From Heloderma charlesbogerti (taxonomy: Eukaryota; Chordata; Lepidosauria; Squamata; Helodermatidae), in assembly GCA_026122225.1 (NCBI GenBank), contig JANEZZ010000806.1:62001-126000 (forward strand): a stretch of 64,000 nucleotides of DNA. Reading direction: 5' to 3'. Positions within the stretch are counted from its first letter, which is position 1. Each line of letters starts with the position of its first letter. Positions 22,600 to 33,234 of this stretch are shown piece after piece. Made by a program: the position numbers and the translations under genes. Under the pieces are notes generated by a model. That model was not told the DNA's origin. It was given only the letters and a program-made list of their open reading frames with translations, and ran no database searches.

Positions 22600-23160
22600 C
22601 GCAGCCTTACTGGGGCTTTCTCCTTCTGTTTCTGTTGTGCAATTAGGATGGGCTCCTTTAGACGACAAACATGTGATATGGAATTGAAAATGCCCTTTCT
22701 CGCCAGCCTTAGCAAGGCTTTCTATATTTTCAATGAAATAGCACCATGTAGTGGCAGAATTATAGCTCTACGCCAGCATTACACACTGGCAATATCCCAC
22801 TTTTTAAATTCCAGCTTATCTCCAATCTTTTTGAAAGTGGGATAAATAGGGGAAAGCATGGGAAACATCCTGGAGGTTGACAACGTCATGTAAAGGACCC
22901 ACAAACTTCTGTGAATGGCCAATCATGAGCATGCGATAAATCACTTGTGTAGAGATGCCCTGAGTTCATTTGGACTTGCTCTCAGATAACTGTGCTTAGG
23001 TTTGCAGCCTTAAGGCCAAAATAAAAATTACTTTAAAGGTGTCTAACAGCTACGTTTCCCTCTCTCCCTCCCCCCCCATTTTTATTCTAGAGTTTGTACA
23101 TCAGGACCCTAGTGTCAGGGGGGCATTTAAGATCAGGCCTCCTGCATCTGCTTTAGAGTA
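22600..23160. other. No recognisable gene
   Basis: Starts in a family F-like remnant (GAGGGCTTCTCTACATTATG near 22570). No gene or clear repeat boundary. Confidence 0.35.
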
Positions 23161-23166
23161 AAAATG

Positions 23167-23200
23167 GAAAGAAAGAAAGAAAGAAAGAAAAAGAAAGAAG
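23167..23200. repeat. (GAAA)n microsatellite
   Basis: Tandem GAAA units, slightly imperfect. Confidence 0.9.
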
Positions 23201-23236
23201 ACATAACTGCTAGACATCCATTTAAAATAATGTCTG

Positions 23237-23400
23237 TTTCAGGCCCTAGGTTTACTTCTGAGTAGACATGAATAGGATAGCACTGTAAACCATAAAGCCC
23301 ATTTAGGGCTGCAATCCCATAGACACTCACTTGGGAGTTAATCCCATGGAATTCAATGGGATTTATTGCTCAGTTGATATGCCTAGGATTGCACCATAAT
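23237..23400. repeat. Family L repeats, two adjacent fragments
   Basis: TTTACTTCTGAGTAGACATG..GGATAGCACTGTAA, then GGGCTGCAATCCCATAGACA..CCTAGGATTGCACC. The second fragment is self-complementary at its ends (GGCTGCAATCC / GGATTGCACC). Confidence 0.5.
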
Positions 23401-24375
23401 ATACATATCTCTATTGATTCATTCCACTGTGGTTATATTCATATTCCCTTCTGTGAGGAAGCACTATTACCAACAGATAATTTTCCTGCTATAGATTTGG
23501 CACATGCAGGTTTCTGACCTGTGGGCACTTCCTCAAACAGTTAACCTCCCCCCCGCAATGGCAAAGCCGTCTTTCCATTTAACCTGTACGTGTTTCTTAG
23601 ATTTGCTTACCTGTGCAACAGGGCAGCTAGCAAATGTTATCCAGCCATGCCCAACTTAAATTGTGTGACCCAGGCTTGACTTCGCAAGGCATCTCCTTAA
23701 ATGATCCCCAGATAGTGGGAGCCCGTATCAACAGCAGGTCTGCGTAGAGGCACACTTCAACAGCTCGTTTATCTTCCTTCTGCCTTTTGCTCACAGCTCA
23801 CTGGAGTGCATGTAGGCTTGTTTGGGGGAAGCAGAAGGGCCAGAGCGCGACTGACATTTGAAATGTTTCATTTTAATTGCACATATTTTTTGGCAGACCC
23901 CAAAGATCCAGAACTTACATATGCTGATGATCAGCACCAGCATTTCACAGCCCGAAGCAGAGGCCAAATGGCACCCGCACCCCATGATAAGGCCAACACT
24001 CGAAAGGGTCTTGCTCCATTCAGGCACCAGTTCCTTCCTACCTTCATCTACCCACCCTATTCTTTCTTCTTTCCTTCCTGGGAGGAATCCCATTAAATGC
24101 AGTGAGACTTACGTCTGAGTAGAATTGGATAGGCTTGTGGGCCACCCTCCCTCTAATGCACACACACTGTATATGTTTCATCCACCCCCTGAAGCAAAGA
24201 AGGTGCCACATTTGAGGAGGCCCTGGGCATCACCACCTGGGTGTCCCCCCCCTTCCCTGGTAGGCCCCCATCCCACAGGCTTACCATGGGCTGGCAGGGT
24301 GGGTGGTGCCACCACAAGCAACAGCAGGAATGGGTGACAGAATGTAACCCAGTGCTTCAAAGAAAAGTGGACATA
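23401..24375. other. No recognisable gene
   Basis: A family L fragment lies near 24080-24130. A stretch of 96 open codons at 23806-24096 has no domain I recognise. Confidence 0.35.
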
Positions 24376-24574
24376 GGAACATAGGAAGCTGCCTTATGCT
24401 GAGTCAGATCATTGGTCCGTCTAGCCCAATATTGTTGACACTGTCTGGAAGTGGCTCTCCAGGCTTTCAGGCAGGATTCTTTCTTTAGTCCTACTTGGAG
24501 ATGTCTGGGATTGAACCTGAGACCGTCTTCATGCAAAGCATGTGCTCCACCACTGAGCTATTGCCCCTCCCCAT
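24376..24574 (-). mobile_element. tRNA-derived SINE (Sauria-type)
   Basis: On the minus strand it reads AGCTCAGTGGTGGAGCACAT (A box), then GGTTCAATCCC (B box), and ends with GGCAGCTTCCTATGTTCCTA. The same family is at 47.2 kb. Sauria SINEs are known from squamates and are thought to be mobilised by Bov-B LINEs; the assignment here is from memory of the family pattern. Confidence 0.7.
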
Positions 24575-24642
24575 AAGTGCTGGGTGAGGTAGCGGCCACT
24601 GCCACCATTTTAATTCCCCCCAAATGCCTCCAGGGCAGTCAA

Positions 24643-24775
24643 GGGCACAATCCTATGCATATTTAGACAGACAAAAGTCCTACAACTCCCAGCATTCCCC
24701 AGCCAGCATGGTTGGCTAGGGAATGCTGGGGGTTGTAGGACTTTTATCTATCTAAACATGCATAAAATTGCACTC
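24643..24775. mobile_element. Harbinger-type MITE
   Basis: GGGCACAATCCTATGCAT to ATGCATAAAATTGCACTC, near-palindromic. Flanks are CAA and TAA (24776-24778), a slightly decayed TWA duplication. Closest to the copy at 82-218. Confidence 0.75.
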
Positions 24776-24779
24776 TAAG

Positions 24780-25560
24780 ATGGCATTGGCTGTAGCCAAC
24801 TCGCTCGGCACTTCTCTTTGGAGCGCAGGGCTGTTGTTTTTTTAGAAAAGAGGTGGGTGTCAGCAATGGTGGGTCCTCCAGGGCAAATGTGCCCCAGCAT
24901 TTCCCCCACCATGCTGGCTGCTCATGTTGGGTCTGCCCCCAAAGCATCACACTGTCTTGCTTGAAGCCTGCTAAAATCAGTCATTGCTGGTGGTGACACT
25001 GCAGTTCCTCCTTTCCTCTACTGCTACCAGTCAGCAGCCCACCCAAATGCAGCAGCAGTGTTTCTGCTCCTGCTTTTCTTCCTCTTCTAAAGTGACAGGA
25101 CAGCCACATCTTGTTTTTCCTGCTGCATGGGCCACTCCTTCCAGTAAGCAAACAGGAAGGGGCAGGCCCTGGATATCACACTGCTGATATTGACAGGGCT
25201 GTCACCCGAAGCGGGTCATTCCATCCTGCTGAATGGCAGGGGCGGCCCTGCTGGTGACAATCTCTGCTTAACTCCCAAGGAAATGCTGCATGTGTGTACG
25301 TGACTAGATTTCTTGTTGTGGAATTCCTCAAAGCTTCTAGCTAAAATTTGAACAGCAACAGAAGTATCTGTAACAGTGGGCTGTTTTTTGAGGTGAAAAG
25401 CCACTATGGGAGGGGGCACCTAAAGAGTAGTGAAGCAGCAGATGCTTAACTCTCCCATTTGTTCTTTCTCGGCTTTGTGCTACCCCACCCATGACTCACT
25501 TGGCATCATCATTAAAGTCTTTCCAGTGCCAAAGCCTTTTTAAAAAAATCCCAGGCTTTT
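24780..25560. other. No recognisable gene
   Basis: No motif or repeat identified. Confidence 0.35.
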
Positions 25561-25569
25561 ACTATCTGA

Positions 25570-25742
25570 GAAACTTTGTTATATGATTTTATTGCTGCTT
25601 TTACTCTGCTGACTTAATTGTTGTTTTATGGTGGTTTTTAGTTCTACTTTTATGATGTTACTTTTTAAAATGGTAAACCACCTTGGTAGTTATTGTTTTG
25701 AAGGGTGGCATAGGAATCTAATCAAATAAACACAAAATAATG
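25570..25742 (+). mobile_element. L2-type LINE 3' tail
   Basis: T-rich UTR ending GTAAACCACCTTGGTAGTTA and AATCAAATAAACACAAA, the usual L2-type 3' end. Confidence 0.5.
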
Positions 25743-25876
25743 CTGGACAATCTCTCCTTGACTTCCAGACTCTCAAAATGACTTTTCATCTGAAGATGGG
25801 GCTGTAGGAGATCTCCAGATGATTTGGACTTCAGTTCCCAACACTCCTGACCTTTGGTCATGTTGGCAAGGGCCTG

Positions 25877-25877
25877 C

Positions 25878-25931
<54 letters not shown>

Positions 25932-25932
25932 C
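25877..25932. repeat. (CTAT)n microsatellite
   Basis: About 14 perfect tetranucleotide units. Family M-like sequence precedes it (CTCCAGATGATTTGGACTTC at 25813). Confidence 0.95.
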
Positions 25933-26055
25933 ACATTTCTTTACCCCCCAATAGCCAAAACTGTCTGGGTGGTTCACAAAGTCCCAAATTGAAGTCCCAA
26001 ATATTAGGAGATCTACCTTCTGCCCATGCCTGCTCTAGTCCACTGTTTTAGACCG

Positions 26056-26178
26056 GGGGGTGGGCAACTTGTGGCCTTCCAGATGCTTTCCCCTCAGCCC
26101 TAGGTAGCATAGCCAATGGTGAGGGATTATGGGACTTGTAGGCCAAAACATCTGGAGGGCCACAGGTTGCCCACCCTT
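26056..26178. mobile_element. Foldback MITE, family I
   Basis: GGGTGGGCAACTTGTGGCC on the left and GGCCACAGGTTGCCCACCC on the right are inverted, with CCAGATG / CATCTGG inside. A second copy is at 62582-62717. The GGGTGGGCAAC tip is hAT-like. Confidence 0.65.
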
Positions 26179-26415
26179 GCTCCAGAAGACCATTTCGTCT
26201 TCCCTAGGGACTGGCTCTTTTGCTTCCCTTGGTCAGCTGGCTGCTCAGGCCCTGGCTTTCTCTTTTTGTAGGCCTGTGCTTCTTCTCCCCCTTCTAGGCT
26301 AGCTCCTTCTGCCTCCCCTGCCCTACTCCAGTATGCGAGCTGCTAAGTCAATGACAGCCAAAGACCATCCTATGTGCCCCTCTCCTCTGTTCTGTCTGTA
26401 GCATTACATCATCTC

Positions 26416-26645
26416 CAGGGCCGGCCCAAGACATTTTGCTGCCTGAGGTGAAGGACAAGATGGCACCCTCTTCCATACTATGCACAAAAGCCAGCCAGTC
26501 TTCAACACTGGCGATGGGACAGCAGAGCAGCAGGCTCACTTAGGGGTGCAGAGCAGGTCACCTGGAACACCCAGCTCTGTTCTCCCAACACCTCACCATT
26601 GCTCCCTGCCTCTCAGCATCTGCCACTTGGGGCGGCTGCCTCACG
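26416..26645 (+). mobile_element. hAT-like element, family J, truncated
   Basis: CAGGGCCGGCCCAAGACATT start, matching 61569-61834 (which has 8-bp flanking repeats). The right tip is not present here. Confidence 0.55.
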
Positions 26646-26689
26646 CTGCTGCCAGAAGCTTTGCCACCACCATAACATTGCTTAGTGCA

Positions 26690-27235
26690 GCCTTCTCCAA
26701 CCTGGGACCCCCCAGGTGTCTTGGATTGCAACTCCTATCATTCTCAGCCACGTAGCCAGGGGTCCTGCTTTACAGAGGACAGTCCTCTCTTTTGGAGAGC
26801 TGTCAGAGGACCGTCCTCTATTTGAAGGCCTTCTCTAACTGAAGAAGTGTCCAGCCCAGTCTGGTTGAAAGTCAAAGAACCCTAAGGAGGGAGAGCTTAA
26901 AGGGGCCTTGAATTGCGCATCGACAGTGAGCTCCTAGACAGCAGACAGAGCAAGTCACATGGGCCACCGAGTCTGTCTTCCCCATGATGAGAGATGTCTT
27001 GTATTTCTATTTAAAATATAGTTATTCTTTCTAAAATTGCACCTATATATGTAAATGTGCGTAGGCAAATGTTATGCAAATTAGACCCCTGCTTTGTCTT
27101 CTTTTTTTTGATGATGCATTTCCTCTTTTTAGGCGATGCGTAAGTGGCCAGCCTAGCCAGCATGTGGGAATGCTGGGAGTTGCAGTCCAACACATCCAGA
27201 GCACAGCAGGTTAGGGAAGGCTGGTTTAGTGCATT
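26690..27235. mobile_element. Family M MITE split by a family E repeat
   Basis: The left arm, CCTTCTCCAACCTGGGACCC to ATTCTCAGCCA, ends at about 26752. The right arm, CCAGCATGTGGGAATGCTGG to GGTTAGGGAAGGC, starts at about 27155. Between them lies a complete family E repeat. Confidence 0.6.
26756..27143 (-). repeat. Family E interspersed repeat
   Basis: Reverse orientation of 8493-8876: GGGTCCTGCTTTACAGAGGA at the left, ATATATGTAAATGTGC near 27050, AAGTGGCCAGCC at the right. This copy defines the element's ends because it is clearly inserted into a MITE. Confidence 0.6.
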
Positions 27236-27428
27236 ACAGTATCATTTCATTTTCTCTCTTGAGGTTGTTTTAGGCATAATGTGCAGTGTGAGTTTTCCTT
27301 GGGCTCAATACAGCAAAATCCAAAGTGTGTCTTGTAAACCTCTTAGCAAATTTCCAGTCAGTCCTCTGGGCTACGCTTTCTTTGCAGATGATTACTCCTA
27401 GGTATGTTCCAAGTAGCTTTGTTAAAAA

Positions 27429-27672
27429 GAGCCAGCATGGTGTAATGGCTAGAGGGTGGACTGGGAGTCGGGAGATCTGGGTTCTAGTCTCCACTCAGCC
27501 ATGGAAGCTCAGTGGGTGACTTTGGGCCAGTCACAGACTCTTAGCCCAACCTACCTCACAGGGCTGTTGTTGTGAGGATAAAATGTGGAAGAGGAGGATT
27601 ATGTATGCCACTTGGGTTCCCTAGGGGGAATACAAGGCGGGATATAAATGTAATAATAAATATATAAATAAT
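27429..27672 (+). mobile_element. tRNA-derived SINE, complete
   Basis: AGCCAGCATGGTGTAATGGC (A-box region), GGGTTCTAGTC (B box), CCAACCTACCTCACAGGGC, and 3' end AAGGCGGGATATAAATGTAA with an AATAAATA tail. It is the uninterrupted counterpart of the split SINE at 7.5-8.3 kb. Confidence 0.75.
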
Positions 27673-27852
27673 GTTCCCCACTCATCATGACGTTAAGGTC
27701 TCCATCAAGTCCTTGATGGCCAGGTCAAAAGGTTATGATTGCTGAATCATATATCTGATAATGTCCATAATCAAAGTGATTAAGGGTTATTCATCTTAGT
27801 GGCCAACTAGCCTGCATCAGTAAAAAATGCAATGATTGCTTAATATCCTTTA

Positions 27853-28055
27853 GGGTGCAATCCTACGGCTGCTAGACCATGTCAACGTCAGTGTCTGCAC
27901 CCCAGCTAGCCAGCTGAAATCGGCCATCTTGCTGCGAGTGCAGGGCGGCCGTAGTGTGAAGGAGAGGATCCCCTCCATGCTCTTCCTGCCCTGCATTGGA
28001 TAACTGGCCACCTCCGAGTCTGGAGGCGTCCAACCATCCCCATAGGATTGCGCCC
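27853..28055. mobile_element. Harbinger-type MITE, second subfamily
   Basis: GGGTGCAATCCTACGGC to CCATAGGATTGCGCCC, flanked by TTA and TCA. The interior (TAGCCAGCTGAAATCGGCCA, CCTGCATTGGATAACTGG) matches the longer elements at 30440 and 58199. Confidence 0.7.
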
Positions 28056-28930
28056 TCAATAGCTTTGATTGTATCAATCATAATGTTAAAGTAGTCATTA
28101 TAGTTGCAAACCTGCATTTGGTCAAACAATTATGATTGCTAAGTATTCCGTAATCACTCTTCCTTGTCTAGCTAGCTTGTACTCAGGAAAGAAGGAAATG
28201 CCAGTCTTCCCTTAAGTATGACAGGATGATCCCCCAAATGTTTTATTATTTTACATTTATTGTATACATTTCTTACAATGTAGCTTACAAAGTATCTAAA
28301 ATAATCACTACCACAAAACAATAAATTGAATAATAAAGCAGCACAACAATTTTTTAAAGTATACATAATAAAGATAAATATAAAAAATCTTTCTGAATTA
28401 AAACAAAACTTCAAGGTTTGTTTCAAGATGTAGAGGGCATTTCTACACCAGCCTAAAATCCTGCATTTAAACGGTGCTTTCTGCTTCTGTTTTAAATGCA
28501 GGGTCACAATTGACCCCTTCCCCCCCCCCTCTGCCCGTATCTGAGTCTTCCATTATCTTTCATTGATCTCACTCCTCGTCTTCCCGCTTTAACTCTTTTG
28601 ACAGAGGAAACTGAAGCGGAACACAAAGGGGGTAATTTGATAGCTCATTATCTGCCATCTATTTAAAAATGGAACAAAGGGCATTTAGTGCAGGAGGGTC
28701 ATGGCAGGGTCACTGCATCATGTAAAGAGCCCGCAAACTTCCGTGAAAGAGCAATCTCAATTGCAGGATAAAAGCTCAGTGTGAAGGAGCCCAAAGAGAG
28801 GGGGCTTGCTGGCTCTCTCTGAATTGTATAAACAAATATCACAACGGAAAGGTATAGGACAAGGGAGAGCCTTTCACACACACATCCAGTTTGCCCATGA
28901 AGTATCATGGACCTGTTCCTAATTAGCCAG
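28056..28930. other. No recognisable gene; one partial family F remnant
   Basis: GATGTAGAGGGCATTTCTAC near 28430 to about 28530 resembles family F ends, and TTTAAACGGTG / TTTTAAATGCAGG are partly inverted. The rest is unassigned. Confidence 0.35.
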
Positions 28931-28933
28931 TCA

Positions 28934-29287
28934 CTGGGTTTGCACAACACACTAACTCATACTCAATGGTGTCGTTGAATCGTGGATTGCTTGTTGAACC
29001 ATGGGTTAGCGTGTTGTCTGAACCCAGGACATTTTCCTCAGGGTGGCTTATTAACCATGCAGTGTGACTTATTTTTCTTGAACAAGCCACCATGAGAACC
29101 CATGGTTCGTTGTTGGGTTGTTCGGGGTGGTTAACAAGCTGCACTGCATAGTTAACAAGCCACCCTGTGGAAAATGTTCTGGGTTCAGACAACCCGCTAA
29201 AACCCACAGTTCAACAAACAACCCACAGTTAACAACAACTCATGCTCAACCACTGAGTGTGGGTTAGCATGTTGTGTGATCAGCCCC
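28934..29287. mobile_element. Foldback MITE, family N
   Basis: CTGGGTTTGCACAACACACT and GTGTTGTGTGATCAGCCCCAG-type ends are inverted (the right end reads GTTGTGTGATCAGCCCCAG). The interior has repeated GGGTTAGCGTGTTGTC, ACCATGGG and AACAAGCC motifs in both orientations. Related to 53910-54366. Confidence 0.6.
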
Positions 29288-29525
29288 AGTGTGGTTTAGT
29301 GGTTGGAGCATAGGACTGGGGATACCCGAGTTCAAGTCCCCACTCGGCCATGAAGCTCACTGAGTGACTTTGGGCCAGTCACTGACTCTCAGCCTAACCT
29401 ACCTCACAGAGTTGTTGTGAGTATAAAATGGAGAGCAGGAGGACTGTGTAAGCTGGCTTGGGCTCTTTGGAGAAAAGGCAAGATATAAATACAGGAAAAT
29501 AAATAAATACATACATACATGCATA
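29288..29525 (+). mobile_element. tRNA-derived SINE
   Basis: TGTGGTTTAGTGGTTGGAGC, GAGTTCAAGTCCCC (B box), AACCTACCTCACAGAG and tail AAGGCAAGATATAAATACAG with AAATAAATACATACAT repeats. Confidence 0.7.
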
Positions 29526-29534
29526 CATAAATCC

Positions 29535-29605
29535 CTTCCCCAACCTGGTGCCCTCCAGATGGGTTTGACTACAACTGCCACCATCTTCGGCCAGCACAGT
29601 AAAGC
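29535..29605. mobile_element. Half of a family M MITE
   Basis: CCCCAACCTGGTGCCCTCCA to GGCCAGCACAGTAAAG. The right arm is absent. Confidence 0.55.
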
Positions 29606-30436
29606 TGCCTTTACTATAATAGAACAATGCTCCAATATTTAGCCTGTTAGAAATGCAACATTTTTGTTTGGTTCTTTCATTGAGCTCGGTGTTTGTTCAC
29701 CTTTAAACAACCTCAGTATGTTCACAAAACGCACAATGGCAGGTGTGTTGTCCCCCGCCGCCCCCGCCGCCCATCCTCTTGTATGTGCATCAGAGGGGTT
29801 AGCAAGGGTGAGATGGCAGAGTCAGTGCAGTGTGCCATCACACCTATTGTGTCCAATTAAACACAAGGCAGATCTCAAGGAGTGAGCAGTCTTATGTTTC
29901 AAGCAGCCATCTCAGTATAGATTCTGATGTTTATGTACAGGTGTCAGAATGAAATATTGCTTCTGATGGTATCTGGGCAGAGATCAAAGCATCGTCAGCC
30001 TTTTGCAGTCGCTGCACCAGTAGAGTAAAATATTCCACATTTTCAGAATGGTTGCAAAACTCATCCTCATTTTTCTGATATTAGATACTTGTCGATTCTT
30101 AAAAGGATTTACTTTCTGTTCAGTGTAATTTCTGAGATTCAGATTTGTTTATTTGTATCTAGACATCAGACCATTATGAAGCAAAGATCTGACAAGCAAA
30201 AGGGATGATGTATCCATATAATGCAAGTTAACATAAATAAAATATCCACAAACCCAAATAAAGTTATATGAAAGGCACAGAAAAACTTACATCATCCCTT
30301 ACATACATGGCATTCTCATTTAATTTTCCCCTGTAACATCAAAAATTGCAGATAGAAAACATGCAGTCTTCACAATTGCGTATCAATCTTGTTCTCACAA
30401 CAGTTACACAATCTCTGAGAATTGTAATAAATCCTC
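29606..30436. other. No recognisable gene
   Basis: Nothing identified. A local palindromic stretch occurs near 30180-30300 (GGATGATGTATCCATATAA / CATCATCCC). Confidence 0.35.
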
Positions 30437-30439
30437 TTA

Positions 30440-30885
30440 GGGCACAATCCTATGGCCACTACACAGTGGTTAGACAGCCATAGGATTTTTCATTTTCTGG
30501 GAACTGAGCTTGGAGCCAGTGCTCCGAGATCAGTTCCCAGAAAACTGACTCCCTGCCCCTTTCCTCACTGCCTCATAGGCAGCGTGCCTCGTCCCTGGCT
30601 CCGTGCTAGTAGAGCAGTGTGGAGTGAGGGAAAAAGTGGCATTCCTGGGGGGGGGGGGAAGGGGCAGCAGAAGCACCATTACAATGTTTCCTATGCACTG
30701 TCCAGCCTCCCCGCCCCTGTTCCGAAGCACCCTTGTTAGACAGCCGAAATTGGCCATCTAGCCGCAAATGCAGGGTGGCCGGAGTACGGAGGAGAAGCTC
30801 CCCTCCTCACTCTGCCCACCCTGCATTGGATAGTCGGTCGCCTCCAAGTTTGGAGGCGGCCGACTATCCACATAGGATTATGCCC
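30440..30885. mobile_element. Harbinger-type element, 446 bp
   Basis: GGGCACAATCCTATGGCC to CACATAGGATTATGCCC with TTA on both sides (30437-30439 and 30886-30888). The interior contains several inverted blocks (CTGGGAACTGAGCTTGG / CAGTTCCCAG; CCTCCAAGTTTGGAGG). It is the same subfamily as 58199-58607, where it is in the opposite orientation. No transposase frame. Confidence 0.75.
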
Positions 30886-30888
30886 TTA

Positions 30889-30994
30889 GGGTGCAATCCT
30901 ATGCATGTTTAGACAGAAAAAAAGCCATTGCTGGCTGGGGCATGCTGGGAGTTGTAGGACTTTTTTTCTGTCTGAACATGCATGGACTGTACTC
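30889..30994. mobile_element. Harbinger-type MITE abutting the previous one
   Basis: GGGTGCAATCCTATGCATG to CATGCATGGACTGTACTC with TTA on both sides (30886-30888 and 30995-30997). The left TTA is the right TTA of the neighbour, so one inserted at the other's target duplication. Confidence 0.8.
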
Positions 30995-30997
30995 TTA

Positions 30998-31845
30998 TTG
31001 ACTATTGAAGGGCAAACTGAATTGATTAAAGGATGGAATATACATTTCAGTTATAAATAAAAATAAAATGCTGAATGACTGAGGTAAATCTGGACAATCG
31101 ATCTCTTTGCTTCTCTCCGCATATACATTATGCAATCTATTTGAACTTAAGCACCATATAACCTTCTCTAATTCACCTAATGGCTTTTGTGCCATGGAGT
31201 TGCTATCTTGCTATATGCATTGGCAAGAAAGGTATCGTGGTAGAATAGCTGAACCCTCAGAGAGGAGATGCGCTGAAAAAGGACTGCATACCTAACTCCC
31301 ACCTTGCAACCATAGAGCAAATGCCATTGTGCTTGCTAGCAGATAATGATTTGAAATATGGCTGTTACAAAAATGAGGCTGCGGCTAAGCTGACATATGA
31401 TGTTCCTCAGCTTTGTAAAGTACAATGATAAGAGAAAATAGACAGCACTTGAGGAACCAGATGGTCCCCTAATTTGCAATTGGTTGCCTAATAATTACAA
31501 GTAGAGTTGTTGTTGTTGTTGATGATGATGATGATGATACCACCAACCAGCAAGAGCTGACATGGAACATATAAGAAATATGAGCAGATATCTGCTGATG
31601 CAACTGGCGGTTTGCTTCCTCCCTGCAGCAGCCCCCATGCCCCCGCCAAATCTGCTGTGGTGGGTCCCTCAAACCTCCAGAGCAGATTTTGAGGGCACAT
31701 GGGGGGGCTCCATGGGGAGAGGGAATCTCTCCCCTCATCATTCCACTGACAGAAGCTGTTCCATCACCAGGAGGCGTTAATTGGATACCACCCAATGCTC
31801 AGACCATAAAGTTAAGGTATTCATCCTGGCAGCCAGGTGATTTTT
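30998..31845. other. No recognisable gene; one repeat of family O
   Basis: 31590-31800 (CCCCCGCCAAATCTGCTGTGG, CCTCCAGAGCAGATTTTGAG) is similar to 40695-40850 and 42060-42290, so it is an interspersed repeat of unknown class. (GTT)n/(GAT)n runs lie at 31507-31540. Confidence 0.4.
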
Positions 31846-33068
31846 TGTTCAGTCGTGTCCAACTCTTCGTGACCCCATGGACCATAGCACGCCAGGCCTT
31901 CCTGTCCTGCGCTCTCTCCTGGAGTGTGCTCAAGTCCATATTCACCGCATCCGTGATGCTATCTAGCCATCTCATCCTCTGCCGTCCCCTTCTCCTTTTG
32001 CCTTCAGTCTTTCCCAGCATCAGGGTCTTTTCCAGAGAGTTTTCTCGTCACATTAGGTGGCCAAAATATTTGAGCTTCAGCATCTGTCCTTCCAGTGAGC
32101 ACTCAGGGTTGATTTCCTTTAGGATGGACTGATTTGACCTCCTTGCAGTCCAGGGGACTCGTAAGAGTCTTCTCCAGCACCACAGTTCGAAAGCATCAAT
32201 TCTTCGGCGCTCAGCCTTCCTTATAGTCCAGCTCTCACAGCCATACGTTGCTACTGGGAAAACCATAGCTTTGATTAGACGGACCTTTGTTGGCAAGGTG
32301 ATGTCTCTGCTTCTTACTATGCTGTCTAGGTTTGCCATAGCTTTCCTCCCAAGGAGCAAGCGTCTTTTAATTTCATGGCTACAGTCACTGTCTGCGGTGA
32401 TCTTGGAGCCCAAGAAAATAAAATCTGTCACTGCTTCCATTTCTTCCCCTTCTATATGCCAGGAAGTGATGGGGCCAGATGCCATGATCTTAGTTTTTTT
32501 AATGTTGAGTTTCAAACCAGCTTTTGCACTCTCCTCTTTCACCCTCAACAAGAGGCTCTTTAGATCCTCTTCGCTTTCTGCTATTAGGGTGGTATCGTCT
32601 GCATATCGGAGGTTGTTGATAATTCTCCCGGCAATCTTAATTCCGACCTGTGATTCATTCAACCTGGCGTTTCTCATGATGTAGTCTGCATATAAGTTAA
32701 ATAAGCAGGGTGACAATATGCAGCCTTGTCATATTGTCCTTTCCCAATTTTGAACCAATCGGTTGTTCCACGTCTGGTTCTTACTGTTGCTTCTTGATCC
32801 TGGTACAGGTTTCTCAGGAGACAGGTAAGGTGGTCTGGTACCCCCATCACTTTAAGAATTTGCCACAGTTTGTTGTGAGCCACACAATCAAAGGCTTTAG
32901 CATAGTCAATGAAGCAGAAATAGACGTTTTTCTGGAATTCTCTTGCTTTCTCCATGATGCAGCGAATGTTGGCGATTTGATCTCTAGTTCCTCTGCTTCT
33001 TCGAAACCCAGCTTGTACTTCCGGTAGTTCTCGGTTCGCATACTGCTGAAGCCTAGCTTGTAAGATTC
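31846..33068 (-). mobile_element. Bov-B LINE copy 2
   Basis: Nearly the same sequence as copy 1 from the 3' end (TTGTTCAGTCGTGTCC at 31846) to the reverse-transcriptase N-terminal region at 33068. Beyond that point the element continues in the opposite orientation (next feature). Broken frames make it non-functional. Confidence 0.9.
32048..32955 (-). pseudogene. Bov-B reverse transcriptase, two overlapping frames
   Basis: The first frame (32955-32674) contains box A (YFCFIDYAKAFDCVAHN) intact. The second (32716-32048) contains the rest of box B (MSPCLF), the catalytic YADDTTLIAES and the C-terminal CESWTIRKAERRRIDAFE. A frameshift in box B near 32720-32735 separates them: the + strand reads TTGTCATATTGTCCTTTCCC where copy 1 has TTGTCGTACTCCTTTCCC. 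A third frame (32020-31799) carries the end, HGVTKSWTRLN, after a frameshift near 32045. Box A is preserved here but lost in copy 1, while box B is better in copy 1. Confidence 0.85.
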
Positions 33069-33232
33069 AGTTTACATTCCAATTCCAAAGAAGGGCAATG
33101 CCAAAGAGTGTTCAAACTACCGTACAATTGCGCTCATTTCACATGCCAGCAAGGTTATGCTCAAAATCCTACAAGCTAGGCTTCAGCAGTATGTGAACCG
33201 AGAACTACCGGAAGTACAGCCAGGTGTACATC
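33069..33232 (+). mobile_element. Inverted 5' segment of Bov-B copy 2
   Basis: About 160 bp of Bov-B reverse-transcriptase region in + orientation (ATTCCAATTCCAAAGAAGGG, CAAACTACCGTACAATTGCG, CCGAGAACTACCGGAAGTAC). It is directly joined to the minus-oriented body. About 50 bp (AGCTAGGCTTCAGCAGTATG and onward) is present on both sides of the junction. This is the typical 5' inversion made by twin priming during target-primed reverse transcription. Confidence 0.85.
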
Positions 33233-33234
33233 AG

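Noticed and set aside
23806..24096. Overlapping 86-100 codon frames on both strands
   Set aside because: Several frames are open at the same place with no domain; expected by chance in GC-moderate DNA.
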